This document shows positions 9,112-18,357 of a stretch of DNA of 64,000 nucleotides, piece by piece (within the stretch, counting starts at the first letter, position 1; each line of letters starts with the position of its first letter). Both the position numbers and the translations under genes were made by a program. The notes under the pieces are model-generated. The model did no database searches. It saw nothing but the letters and a program-made list of their open reading frames with translations, and was not told the origin of the DNA. The DNA lies in assembly GCF_001428125.1 (NCBI RefSeq), contig NZ_LMSM01000005.1, forward strand, positions 253,701 through 317,700, given 5' to 3'. The DNA is from Nocardioides sp. Soil774. GTDB lineage: Bacteria; Actinomycetota; Actinomycetes; Propionibacteriales; Nocardioidaceae.

Positions 9112-9933
9112 GTGGAGGATCACCTGCCCCAGTCGGTGCGCGTCGAGCGTCGTCCGGTCTCCGAGCGGGAGTCGCGCGACGCCAACGGCCCCGACTGGGA
9201 CCGCTACGCCGACGAGTACCAGGCCACCCACGGCGCCTTCCTCGGCGACGCCGGCTTCGTCTGGGGCCCGGAGGGGCACACCGAGGACGACCTGCAGGTC
9301 CTCGGCGACGTGAGCGGCCTCGACGTCCTCGAGGTCGGCAGCGGCGCCGGCCAGTGCTCACGGTGGGTGGCGACTCACGGGGGCCGAGGTTTCGGGCTCG
9401 ACCTGTCGCACCGGCAGCTCCAGCACTCGCTGCGCCTCGACGAGGAGACCGGCGTGGCCGTGCCGTCCGTGCGCGCGACCGCGACCGACCTGCCGTTCGC
9501 CGACGCGAGCTTCGACGTCGTCTTCTGCTCCTTCGGCGCGCTCCAGTTCGTCAGCGAGATCGAGCGGGCCGTGAAGGAGGTCGCCCGGGTGCTGCGTCCG
9601 GGTGGCCGGTTCGCCTTCTCCGTGACGCACCCGACCCGGTGGATGTTCCCCGACGACCCGGGCGAGGCCGGGCTCACCGCGACCCAGTCCTACTGGGACC
9701 GCACGCCCTACGTCGAGGTCGACGGCGCGACCGGGGTCGTCGCCTACGTCGAGCACCACCGCACGCTGGGTGACTGGGTGCGCCTGCTGGCGGGCAACGG
9801 CTTCACCCTGAGCGACCTCGTCGAGCCCGAGTGGCCCGCGGGGCACGACCGGGTGTGGGGCGGTTGGTCACGCGTTCGCGGTGTGCTGACCCCGGGGACG
9901 GCGATCTTCGTGTCGCACTTCGCCGTTCGCTGA
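9112..9933 (+). CDS. Class I SAM-dependent methyltransferase
   Basis: 273 residues with GTG start. Motif I is VLEVGSGAGQCSRW (about residues 71-84), followed by GLDLSHRQL (motif II acidic end) and FDVVFCSFGALQFV, the methyltransferase-11 pattern. WDRYADEY near residue 28 is the usual N-terminal signature of small-molecule methyltransferases. The acceptor is unknown. It is convergent with the transglutaminase-like gene: their 3' ends overlap by 66 bases (9868-9933), so each transcript end is antisense to the other. Confidence 0.88.
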   Translation: MEDHLPQSVRVERRPVSERESRDANGPDWDRYADEYQATHGAFLGDAGFVWGPEGHTEDDLQVLGDVSGLDVLEVGSGAGQCSRWVATHGGRGFGLDLSHRQLQHSLRLDEETGVAVPSVRATATDLPFADASFDVVFCSFGALQFVSEIERAVKEVARVLRPGGRFAFSVTHPTRWMFPDDPGEAGLTATQSYWDRTPYVEVDGATGVVAYVEHHRTLGDWVRLLAGNGFTLSDLVEPEWPAGHDRVWGGWSRVRGVLTPGTAIFVSHFAVR

Positions 9934-12099
9934 GGCTGCGCGCCCACGCGCCCACCCCGCCAGCAGCGACGCCGGGTTGACGTGCGCCCACAGCCGACGG
10001 CGTACGCCGACCTCGTCGAGGAGGGCGCGCCGCTGCTGCTGGCAGTCGGCCCAGAAGTCGCGACCCGCGTCGGCCGGCTGCGGCACGGGGGCGAACACGG
10101 CCGCGTCGGCGCGACGGGCGAGCTCGAGCGGCGCGCCGAGGCGCCTGGCCTGGGCCACCCGGCTCCACCCGTCGGGGACGGGCGTGCCCCGGTCCCGGGC
10201 AGCGTCGAGGACCTCCTGCCAGGCGTTGACGTAGACCCCGGACCACCCACCTGCGGTCCGGCGACGGCGCCGCCGGAGCACCTTGGCGGCCGCGACGAGC
10301 AGGCACCCGAGCAGCACGAGGCCGGTGAGCACACCTGCGGCGAGGCCCGTGACCGCCCAGACCGGGAGCGACCGGCCGGTGCCCGCGTCGGGGTCCCAGT
10401 CCGACGGCTGGATCTCGCGGTCGCCGCCGCGAGCCGCGTCGTCCAGCTGCTCGCGCACGAAGCTCGCCGCGTCGGGCAGCCGCGCGGGCGCCGTGCCCTC
10501 GGCCGCCACGTGCGACCCGACGTAGCGCTCGGGGTCCAGGGTGCGCCACGAGCCGTCCGCGAACTGCAGCTCGACCCACGAGGTGATGTCGCCGTAGTCG
10601 ACCAGGCCTCGCGGACCCGGCGCGGCCCCGTTGACCACGCGCGCAGCCACGCCCAGGCGGGAGGCGGCCAGCGCCATGAGCGCGCTGTACTGGAACTGCG
10701 AGCCGGTGAGGCTCCGGGCCGCGAGCATGCGCTCGCCGAGCATGGCCGGTGACTGGTCGAACGCCTCGGTCTCGCGCACCGTGCCGTTGACGCGCAGGTA
10801 GCGCGCGAGCAGCAGCACCCGCTCGAGGGGCAGCAGCTCGTCGCGGTCGAAGGGGCGCAGGTAGGGGTCGAGGAAGGCCCCGTCGGGCTGGCGCTGCGCG
10901 TCGGTGGGCTCGCGCGTCGCGTCGCGCCGGTTGACGCTGTCGTCGCCCACCACCGACTCGAAGGCGTACTGGTCGCGCACGTCGACCCCGCCCACCACCA
11001 GCGCGCTGGAGGTGGCCTGGTTGTAGCGCACGTCCGTGACGTCGGTGCGGCCCGGGTTCCAGTCCATGTGGAGCGCGGTGAGCTCACCGAGCATGGGCAG
11101 CCAGTCGCTGGAGTAACCGGGGCGGAACTGCACGCGCACCACCACCGTGGTGCCCGGGTGCAGCGGAGCGACCTCGCTGCCGATCCGCTTGAACGTGCCG
11201 TAGCCGCCCGAGCCCGGGGACTCCTCGGCCGCGACCCACGCGTGCCCGTCGTAGAGGTCGAGCGCAGCGATGCGCAACCGCTGCCCGTCCGGGACACCGG
11301 AGGCCTTGAACAGCCTGAGGTCGTCGCGCCCGCTGCCCGGCGGCAGCATGGACGCCGCGGCGTCGGCCACGAGCGGGCTGTTGCCCTCCCCCCGCAGCAG
11401 GACCCGGTCCGACACGTCGTCGTCGGGCACCACCAGCACCGCCAGCGCGGACATCGCGACCACCGTCAGGACCGCAGTGGTCGCGGCTGCCCCCGACCCG
11501 CGGGTGCCGCCCACGCGCGTCTCGGTGCGGCGCGCCCGGGCCGCGGACCAGACCAGCACGAGCCCCGCGACCATGACCCCCCGCGGCACCAGCAGCGTCG
11601 GCACCAGGACGCCCAGCGGGATCGTGGCCGCCAGCGCCACCACGAGCGGCGCGGCAGGAGCGAGGGGGCGCGAGGTGGACAGCGCCAGCCAGGCCGCCGG
11701 GAACACGGCGAGGAAGGAGATCACGTAGGGCACCAGCATCACCGACCCGCTCGGGTCGACGGGCGGCACGGTGCTGACGAGGGTGACCGGGGCGTGGACG
11801 GTGTCCGCGAGCGCCCGGCTGACCGTGTCGAACGTCGGGACCAGGAAGGGTCCCGGCTCGCGCAGCGCGACCAGCGCGCCCAGGGGCGCGAACAGCAGCA
11901 CCGCCGCCAGGGAGTACCACCAGCCTCCCTCGTGGAAGCGGCGGGCGACCAGGGCCATGGCGACGAGCAGCACGGCCGGCACCAGGCCGGTGACGAGATA
12001 GGTGCGGTCCGCGAAGGTGTCGTCGAAGAGCGACAGGACCGCGGTCATCAGCACCAGCACCGCGCCCACGTCGGCGACGTCGCTCCGCGCCCGGTTCAC
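9868..12099 (-). CDS. TgpA-like transglutaminase-domain membrane protein, catalytic Cys and His apparently lost
   Basis: 743 residues, GTG start overlapping the DUF58 stop by 4 bases. About six to eight N-terminal membrane helices (residues 10-240, DUF3488-like) precede an extracytoplasmic region, a transglutaminase-like domain (about residues 465-550) and a C-terminal membrane helix near residue 600. In active members the Cys lies in G-x-C-x-x-F, His in HAW and Asp in DP. Here the aligned segments read TGSQFQYSALMALAASRLGV, ITSWVELQFADGSW and LDPERY, so Cys and His seem replaced and only Asp kept. A structural or binding role is therefore likelier than peptide crosslinking; the alignment is by eye. 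The operon with DUF58 and MoxR is the usual context. Confidence 0.85.
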   Translation of the reverse strand: MNRARSDVADVGAVLVLMTAVLSLFDDTFADRTYLVTGLVPAVLLVAMALVARRFHEGGWWYSLAAVLLFAPLGALVALREPGPFLVPTFDTVSRALADTVHAPVTLVSTVPPVDPSGSVMLVPYVISFLAVFPAAWLALSTSRPLAPAAPLVVALAATIPLGVLVPTLLVPRGVMVAGLVLVWSAARARRTETRVGGTRGSGAAATTAVLTVVAMSALAVLVVPDDDVSDRVLLRGEGNSPLVADAAASMLPPGSGRDDLRLFKASGVPDGQRLRIAALDLYDGHAWVAAEESPGSGGYGTFKRIGSEVAPLHPGTTVVVRVQFRPGYSSDWLPMLGELTALHMDWNPGRTDVTDVRYNQATSSALVVGGVDVRDQYAFESVVGDDSVNRRDATREPTDAQRQPDGAFLDPYLRPFDRDELLPLERVLLLARYLRVNGTVRETEAFDQSPAMLGERMLAARSLTGSQFQYSALMALAASRLGVAARVVNGAAPGPRGLVDYGDITSWVELQFADGSWRTLDPERYVGSHVAAEGTAPARLPDAASFVREQLDDAARGGDREIQPSDWDPDAGTGRSLPVWAVTGLAAGVLTGLVLLGCLLVAAAKVLRRRRRRTAGGWSGVYVNAWQEVLDAARDRGTPVPDGWSRVAQARRLGAPLELARRADAAVFAPVPQPADAGRDFWADCQQQRRALLDEVGVRRRLWAHVNPASLLAGWARGRAASANGEVRHEDRRPRGQHTANA

Positions 12100-13297
12100 C
12101 GCATCCCCCGCGCCATGAGGTCCGGCAGCCGGGCCAGGTCGGGCACGGTGAGCTCGCGGAGCAGGCCGCTGTCGCGCACTGCGGCCTCGCCCCTGCTGTC
12201 GGCACGCACCACGATCCAGTCGGTCCCCCGCCCGAACAGCGCGGCTGCGGCGTCGAGGCTGACCAGCTCGCGCGCGGGGCCGGTGACCTGCACGACGAGT
12301 CCGGTGCCGGTGATCGAGTCAGCCGCCGCGGCGGCATCGGCGAGGCCGTCGTCGTGGGCGACCGCGGTGAAGCGGCAGGCGGCATCGGTCATCGCGACCG
12401 CGTCACGCCCCTGCGCGAGGTGCGGGCCGCACCTCAGGTAGGTGTCGAAGTCGTCGCGCACCGCACGCAGCGCGATGGAGGTGGCCAGGGAGGTCGCGAG
12501 CTCGAAGTCACGCGGCCTGGCGTACGACGACAGCGCCGGGTCGAGCAGGACGGTGACGTGCCCGCGCCGGCTCTCGTGGTACTGCCGCACCAGCAGCTGG
12601 CCGGCCTTGGCCGACGAACGCCAGTGCACGTGGCGGAGGTCGTCGCCGGGGACGTACTCGCGGAGCGCGTGGAAGGCCAGGTCGCTCATCGACAGCTGCT
12701 GGCTGGTGGCGCCGTCGAGGTCGTTGGTCAGTCCCCCGGCGAAGACGGGGAGGTCGATCACCCGCGGGGCCACGAGCAGCTCGAGTGCACTGCCGGTCTC
12801 GATGCGTCGGCGGACCAGGCCGACCGGGTCGGTCTTCTCGTAGGTGACCGGGCCGACCGCATGCGCCCCGCGAGCCAGGGCAGGGAGCGCGACGTCCTCG
12901 CGGAGGAAGGAGAAGGGGCCCAGGAATGGCAGTCGCAGCTGCACGCCGCGATCGCCGACCGGGACCACCACGCGGGGGGACAGCATGGGCGTGGCGCCGG
13001 AGTGCACCTCGAGCACCGCTCCGGGAGGTGGGGCCCCCTCGACCGTGCGCTGCTGGCGCAGCGTGAGGACGCCGACGGGAGCGCCCGGGAGGACCTGCCA
13101 GACGACCGCGATGACGAGCAGGCCGAGCGCGACGGCGGCGAGCTGCGAGAACTCCTGCCAGTGGAAGCGTACGGCGAGCGCTGCCGCGACGAGCCCGACG
13201 ACGACGACCCCTCGTCCCAGCGGGGTGAGCATCCGCAGGACGCTCGCCGGGCGGGCGAGCCGTGCGCCGAGGACGGCCGGGTGCCTGACCCGCTCGC

Positions 13298-13301
<4 letters not shown>
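12096..13301 (-). CDS. DUF58 domain protein (MoxR-associated)
   Basis: 401 residues, GTG start overlapping the moxR stop by four bases (GTGA). Two N-terminal membrane helices (about residues 22-60) are followed by the DUF58 core with REYVPGDDLRHVHWRSSAKAGQLLVRQY near residues 220-250 and a von Willebrand-A-like C-terminal half (VTVLLDPALSSYARP). DUF58 proteins are thought to be substrates or partners of MoxR AAA+ ATPases in envelope assembly or stress. Overlaps on both sides place it in one translationally coupled unit between moxR and the transglutaminase-like gene. Confidence 0.88.
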
Positions 13302-14275
<974 letters not shown>

Positions 14276-14279
14276 GCAC

Positions 14280-15170
14280 TTAGGCGGACGCCTCGCGGCG
14301 ACGGGCGGAGACGAAGAGGAAGATGCCCGCCAGCAGCGCGATCGCACCACCGATGAAGCCGACCAGCGGGAGCGTGGTGGTGAGCAGGCCGAGCAGCTTG
14401 CCGTTGTCCTTGGCGTCCGCGGCGTTGGCCGACACCTGGTCGTCGGTGAAGGCGAGCTGCATGTCGAGCAGCGTGGAGCCGTCCTCGAGCTCGCGCACCT
14501 CGTGCTGGGTCTGCTTGATGATCGCGCCCGTGGTGGGGTCGATCCACAGCGTCTTGTCCTGCGAGTACACGCCGTCGATGCCGGCCACGACCTCGGCCGG
14601 GGCGTCCTCGATGAGCACGTGGTACTTGTAGGTCTCGAGGCCGTCGATCGACTCGCTGCCGTCGTAGGTGGCGTCCACGGCCTCGCCGAGCATGCCGTCC
14701 CAGTAGGTGTAGTCCTTCTTCTGAGCGTCGAAGGGCCACTTGTTGATCAGGCCCGACTTCTCCTCCGCGCTCGGGGGGAGGTACTTCGCGTCGTTGACGG
14801 CCTCCGCCGTGTGCCGGTCGGTGGCAAAGACGTCGCTGCTGGCGCTGACCAGGCGGTCGTCGCTCTCGTCCACGCAGGACGGGACGTCGCCCTCGTCCAC
14901 CACCAGGCACACCGTGTTGACGAACACGATCACGTCACCGTCGGAGAGCTCGGCATCAGCCTTGGTGACGCTCGTGGCCCGGACGTCCAGCGTCTCGACG
15001 TCGCCGGTCGCCGGGTTGAGCTTGTCGGCGACGCCGGCCAGGTTCGTCACGGAGTCGGTGTCGAGAGGGGTCTTCTTGACAGCGTCACCGCCCCACACCA
15101 CGACCACGAGCGCGGCGACCAACAGGAACGAACCAAGGCCGAGCAGCAGCCCAGCGATGATCTTGCGCAC
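14280..15170 (-). CDS. DUF3068 / PorA-family membrane protein
   Basis: 296 residues, GTG start with a good ribosome binding site (GGGAGGG). One membrane helix near each terminus (residues 5-26 and about 262-286) encloses a large extracytoplasmic domain with DYTYWDGMLGEAVDATYDGSE and DKTLWIDPTTGAIIKQTQHE, the DUF3068 pattern. The mycobacterial relative is, from memory, Rv0227c, an essential envelope protein of unclear function. Its position at the head of the moxR operon and beside the acyltransferase/AftD island mirrors that grouping. A porin function should not be assumed from the family name. Confidence 0.85.
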   Translation of the reverse strand: MRKIIAGLLLGLGSFLLVAALVVVVWGGDAVKKTPLDTDSVTNLAGVADKLNPATGDVETLDVRATSVTKADAELSDGDVIVFVNTVCLVVDEGDVPSCVDESDDRLVSASSDVFATDRHTAEAVNDAKYLPPSAEEKSGLINKWPFDAQKKDYTYWDGMLGEAVDATYDGSESIDGLETYKYHVLIEDAPAEVVAGIDGVYSQDKTLWIDPTTGAIIKQTQHEVRELEDGSTLLDMQLAFTDDQVSANAADAKDNGKLLGLLTTTLPLVGFIGGAIALLAGIFLFVSARRREASA

Positions 15171-15204
15171 AGGAACCCTCCCAAAGGATCAGTGAAGTCG
15201 GGGC

Positions 15205-15210
15205 AGGCTA
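15205..15210 (-). promoter_or_regulatory. -10 element for the DUF3068-moxR operon
   Basis: TAGCCT on the minus strand about 35 bases before the GTG start, giving a short leader containing the GGGAGGG ribosome binding site. Confidence 0.45.
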
Positions 15211-15367
15211 CCAGCAAGTAGGCGCCCGTGGCGTCGGAATGAGCCGGGTGCCTGTTGCGGCGGCCGAGCCGGTCATCGAGGACCGTCGCGGCCCTTCGTC
15301 GGGGCGCGTCGGGATGCCCGCACCCGGCTCTCCCCCGTGGCATGATTCGCGGCCGAGGTGAGGACGA

Positions 15368-17176
15368 GTGAATCGACAAGACGGGACGCGCGCGCAGCGT
15401 GTCCGACCGACGACTGCATGGGTCGTCCCCGCTGCCGTCGTCCTGCTGATGGTCCAGCTCGCCTTCCGCGCTTGGGCGGCGTGGTCGAGCTGGTACTCCA
15501 CCGACGACCTTGGCTTTCTTCGTGAGTCGGACAGGGGGTCGCAGTGGTCCTACCTGATGGAGCCCTACAACGGCCACCTCATGCCGGGCGGCAAGCTGGT
15601 GTACTGGGCGATCGGCTCCGTCGGCGCCGCCCAGTGGTGGCCGGCCGTGGTGTTCCTGGTGATCGGGCAAGCCGTCGCCAGCACGGCGTGCTTGTGGATG
15701 CTCGTCACCCTGTTCGAACGGCGCTGGGCGATCGTGCCTCCCTTCGCGATGTACCTCTTCCTGTCCCTCTCAATGCCGGCGTACGTCTGGCTGGTCGCAG
15801 CGACGCAGCAGCTGCCTCTCCAGATCGTCCTGAGCCTGGGAGTCGGGTCCTGGGTCCGATACTTGCGAGGAGAGGGGCGTAGATGGCTGCTAGCGACGCT
15901 GACCGCCCTCGCAGTCGGCATGGTCTTCCGGGAGAAAGTCATGCTGGTGCTGCCGATCCTGCTCTTTCTGTCCCTCTTCTACTTCACCGAGGGTGGGATC
16001 CGTCGCCGGCTCAGCGGACTGCGCCGCCAGGCAGTGGGGATGCTCCTGATCGTGGCGCTCGGTGCGGTCTACGTCGTCACCTACCTGGATCGGGTTCCCA
16101 GTCAGGCCTCCCCCGTCACCCCGCGGGTTGCAGGCGAGCTCGCTGGCACCCTGCTCGGGTCCACGTTGGTCGCTGGGCTCGTGGGCGGCCCGTGGCAGTG
16201 GCGCACCACGTCGTCGACGAATTCCTTCGCGAACCCACCTGAGTGGGCGGTCGGTGCGGCGTGGCTCGTGTCCGGCGTGGTGATCCTCTACATCCTGCTG
16301 CGCCGCCGTAGGTCCTGGCCCGCCCTCCTGCTCTTCTCCGGGTACGTCGCGGGCACCTACCTTCTCGTGCTGTCGGCCCGGGGATCTGACTTCGGCGCGA
16401 GCCTGGGCGTCGACACCCGCTATCTCTCCGACATCCCGATCGTCCTATGCCTGTGCCTCGCCCTAGCGACCGCACGCCTCCCCGGCGCACCCGGGAGCTC
16501 GAAGGTTCGCGAGTCCGAGCTGGTGGCCCAAGCGCCGGTCTGGCTCGTCGCTGCCCTGCTCGGTTCCTTGGTCATCGGGGGCGTCGCCAGTTCTGTCGCG
16601 TACGTGCGCCCATGGCACTCCAGCGCAGCGCACGACTTCTTCGACCGATTCGATCGGGAGCTGGCAGCCCGTGGGGAAGTGGATCTCGCCGACCGTGTCC
16701 TGCCCGAACCCGTCATGTCGCACTTCTTCGCCCCGAGCAACACCCTCTCGTTCCTGGCACCTCTGTCGACGGGCGGTGCCCGCTTTCCGGACTCGTCCAG
16801 CTCACTCTTCGTCGTTGACGATGACGGGGCGCTCCGTCCCGCGAAGATCGAGAGGGTGCTCGCCGCGCGCACCGGCGACGTCGCGGGATGCGGGTGGAGG
16901 GTGGCGGAGGATGGCGCGTCCGTTCCCCTCGCCTCCCGAGCCCCCGACGACCGCTGGTGGGTGCGGATCGCCTACCTGGCGACGGCCCCGACGACCGCGA
17001 CCGTCACACTGGGCGACACCTCCTTCGAGGTATCACTGCGATCGGGGCTGAACGACCTGTTCCTCCGCGTCGAGGACACGTTCGACTCGGTGCGCATCGA
17101 CGGCCTCGAGCCCGGCGTCACCGTCTGCGTCGACACGATCGAGGTCGGCCACACCCACGCGGGAGATCCGACATGA
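15368..17176 (+). CDS. Large polytopic membrane protein, possibly a GT-C fold glycosyltransferase
   Basis: 602 residues, GTG start with GAGGTGAGGA just upstream. About ten hydrophobic segments fill residues 15-400; the C-terminal about 180 residues are soluble and probably extracytoplasmic. The first loop carries STDDLGFLRESD, an acidic pair where GT-C enzymes place their catalytic Asp, and PYNGHLMPGGKLVYW follows. No family is recognised, so the enzyme assignment is only a suggestion. Codon use is less GC-rich at third positions than in its neighbours (for example CTT, TTT and AGG between 15510 and 15540), hinting at separate acquisition. Its stop overlaps the start of the acyltransferase (ATGA), so the two are coupled. 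Confidence 0.8.
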   Translation: MNRQDGTRAQRVRPTTAWVVPAAVVLLMVQLAFRAWAAWSSWYSTDDLGFLRESDRGSQWSYLMEPYNGHLMPGGKLVYWAIGSVGAAQWWPAVVFLVIGQAVASTACLWMLVTLFERRWAIVPPFAMYLFLSLSMPAYVWLVAATQQLPLQIVLSLGVGSWVRYLRGEGRRWLLATLTALAVGMVFREKVMLVLPILLFLSLFYFTEGGIRRRLSGLRRQAVGMLLIVALGAVYVVTYLDRVPSQASPVTPRVAGELAGTLLGSTLVAGLVGGPWQWRTTSSTNSFANPPEWAVGAAWLVSGVVILYILLRRRRSWPALLLFSGYVAGTYLLVLSARGSDFGASLGVDTRYLSDIPIVLCLCLALATARLPGAPGSSKVRESELVAQAPVWLVAALLGSLVIGGVASSVAYVRPWHSSAAHDFFDRFDRELAARGEVDLADRVLPEPVMSHFFAPSNTLSFLAPLSTGGARFPDSSSSLFVVDDDGALRPAKIERVLAARTGDVAGCGWRVAEDGASVPLASRAPDDRWWVRIAYLATAPTTATVTLGDTSFEVSLRSGLNDLFLRVEDTFDSVRIDGLEPGVTVCVDTIEVGHTHAGDPT

Positions 17177-18357
17177 GCAACGACAAGACCCCCGCCGTCG
17201 ACTTCCCCGCCCTGGACGTGCTCCGCCTCGTTGGCGCCCTGGCCGTGCTGACGACGCATGTGGCCTTCCAGACCGGAGAATACTTCCGGCACGGTGTGCT
17301 GGGGACGCTGCTGGCGCGCATGGACGTCGGCGTCGCCGTGTTCTTCGTCCTGTCCGGCTTCCTGCTCTCGCGCCCGTGGTGGGTCAGCGGCGAGCAGCGG
17401 ACCTCGCCTCCCGCGGTCGGCCGCTACGCGCTCAAGCGGCTGCTCCGGATCTGGCCCGTCTACGTCCTCACCGCATGTGTGGCCCTCGCCGTCGTGCCGG
17501 GCAACGAGGGCTCCGGCGTGGGCGACTGGGTCAGCACCGCAGTGCTCCTCGACACCTACGTCGACGACACCCTCCCCTACGGACTGACGCAGATGTGGAG
17601 CCTCTCGGTGGAGGTGGCCTTCTACGTCACGATGCCGCTCATGATGTGGATCGCCACCCGCCGCTCGAGGGTCCGCGCCGACGTGGTCCTGCTGGTCGGG
17701 CTGGTCCTGCTGAGCGTGCTGTGGATCGTCACCGTGGCACCCGCGATCGATGACGCTCGCGACTGGGCGCCAGGGCTGTGGCTTCCCGGCTACCTGTCGT
17801 GGTTCGCAGCAGGCATGTGGCTGGCCAGGACACACGTCCGGCAGGCAGCACGCCGGGGTCGTACGCCATGGATCGTCACCCTTGGACGGCAGCCGGGGGC
17901 GTGCTGGACGGCGGCACTGGGTTTGGTTCTTCTTGCGTCGACGCCGGTGGCCGGGCCCGTGACGCTCGAGCCGGGCACGACGGGAGAGTCCGTGACCAAG
18001 ATGCTCGTCTACGCAGCGATCGGGCTGGTCGTCGTCGCCGCCGGTGTCTGGTCACCCTCCGCGGGCCTGTTCCGGCGTACGGCGTCCCTGCGGGTGCTGC
18101 GACACCTGGGGCACGTGTCGTACTCGATCTTCTGCACCCACCTGATCGTGCTGGCACTGCTCCAGGAAGGCATCGACTACGAGCTCTTCTCGGGTCGCTT
18201 CGGGTGGATGTGGGTGGTGACCCTGGGGCTGACGCTTGCCGTGAGCGAGCTGGCCTACTGGCTCGTCGAACGCCCGGGCATGTCCTTGGCACGCCGCGGG
18301 AAGCGCACCGACAACGCCCAGCACGCGACGGCGGAGACCGTGAGCACGACGAAGTAG
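17173..18357 (+). CDS. Acyltransferase-3 family integral membrane protein
   Basis: 394 residues, ATG overlapping the previous stop. About ten membrane helices. Family motifs: FPALDVLRLVGALAVLTTH (residues 10-28, catalytic-type His), VFFVLSGFLLSRPW and RIWPVYVL, then SLSVEVAFYVTMP. Members transfer acetyl, succinyl or other acyl groups from cytoplasmic CoA donors to glycans on the outer face of the membrane. Coupling to the polytopic protein and the nearby AftD-like gene suggests acylation of an envelope polysaccharide; from memory the mycobacterial counterpart is Rv0228. Its last 103 bases overlap the convergent AftD-like gene. Confidence 0.88.
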   Translation: MSNDKTPAVDFPALDVLRLVGALAVLTTHVAFQTGEYFRHGVLGTLLARMDVGVAVFFVLSGFLLSRPWWVSGEQRTSPPAVGRYALKRLLRIWPVYVLTACVALAVVPGNEGSGVGDWVSTAVLLDTYVDDTLPYGLTQMWSLSVEVAFYVTMPLMMWIATRRSRVRADVVLLVGLVLLSVLWIVTVAPAIDDARDWAPGLWLPGYLSWFAAGMWLARTHVRQAARRGRTPWIVTLGRQPGACWTAALGLVLLASTPVAGPVTLEPGTTGESVTKMLVYAAIGLVVVAAGVWSPSAGLFRRTASLRVLRHLGHVSYSIFCTHLIVLALLQEGIDYELFSGRFGWMWVVTLGLTLAVSELAYWLVERPGMSLARRGKRTDNAQHATAETVSTTK

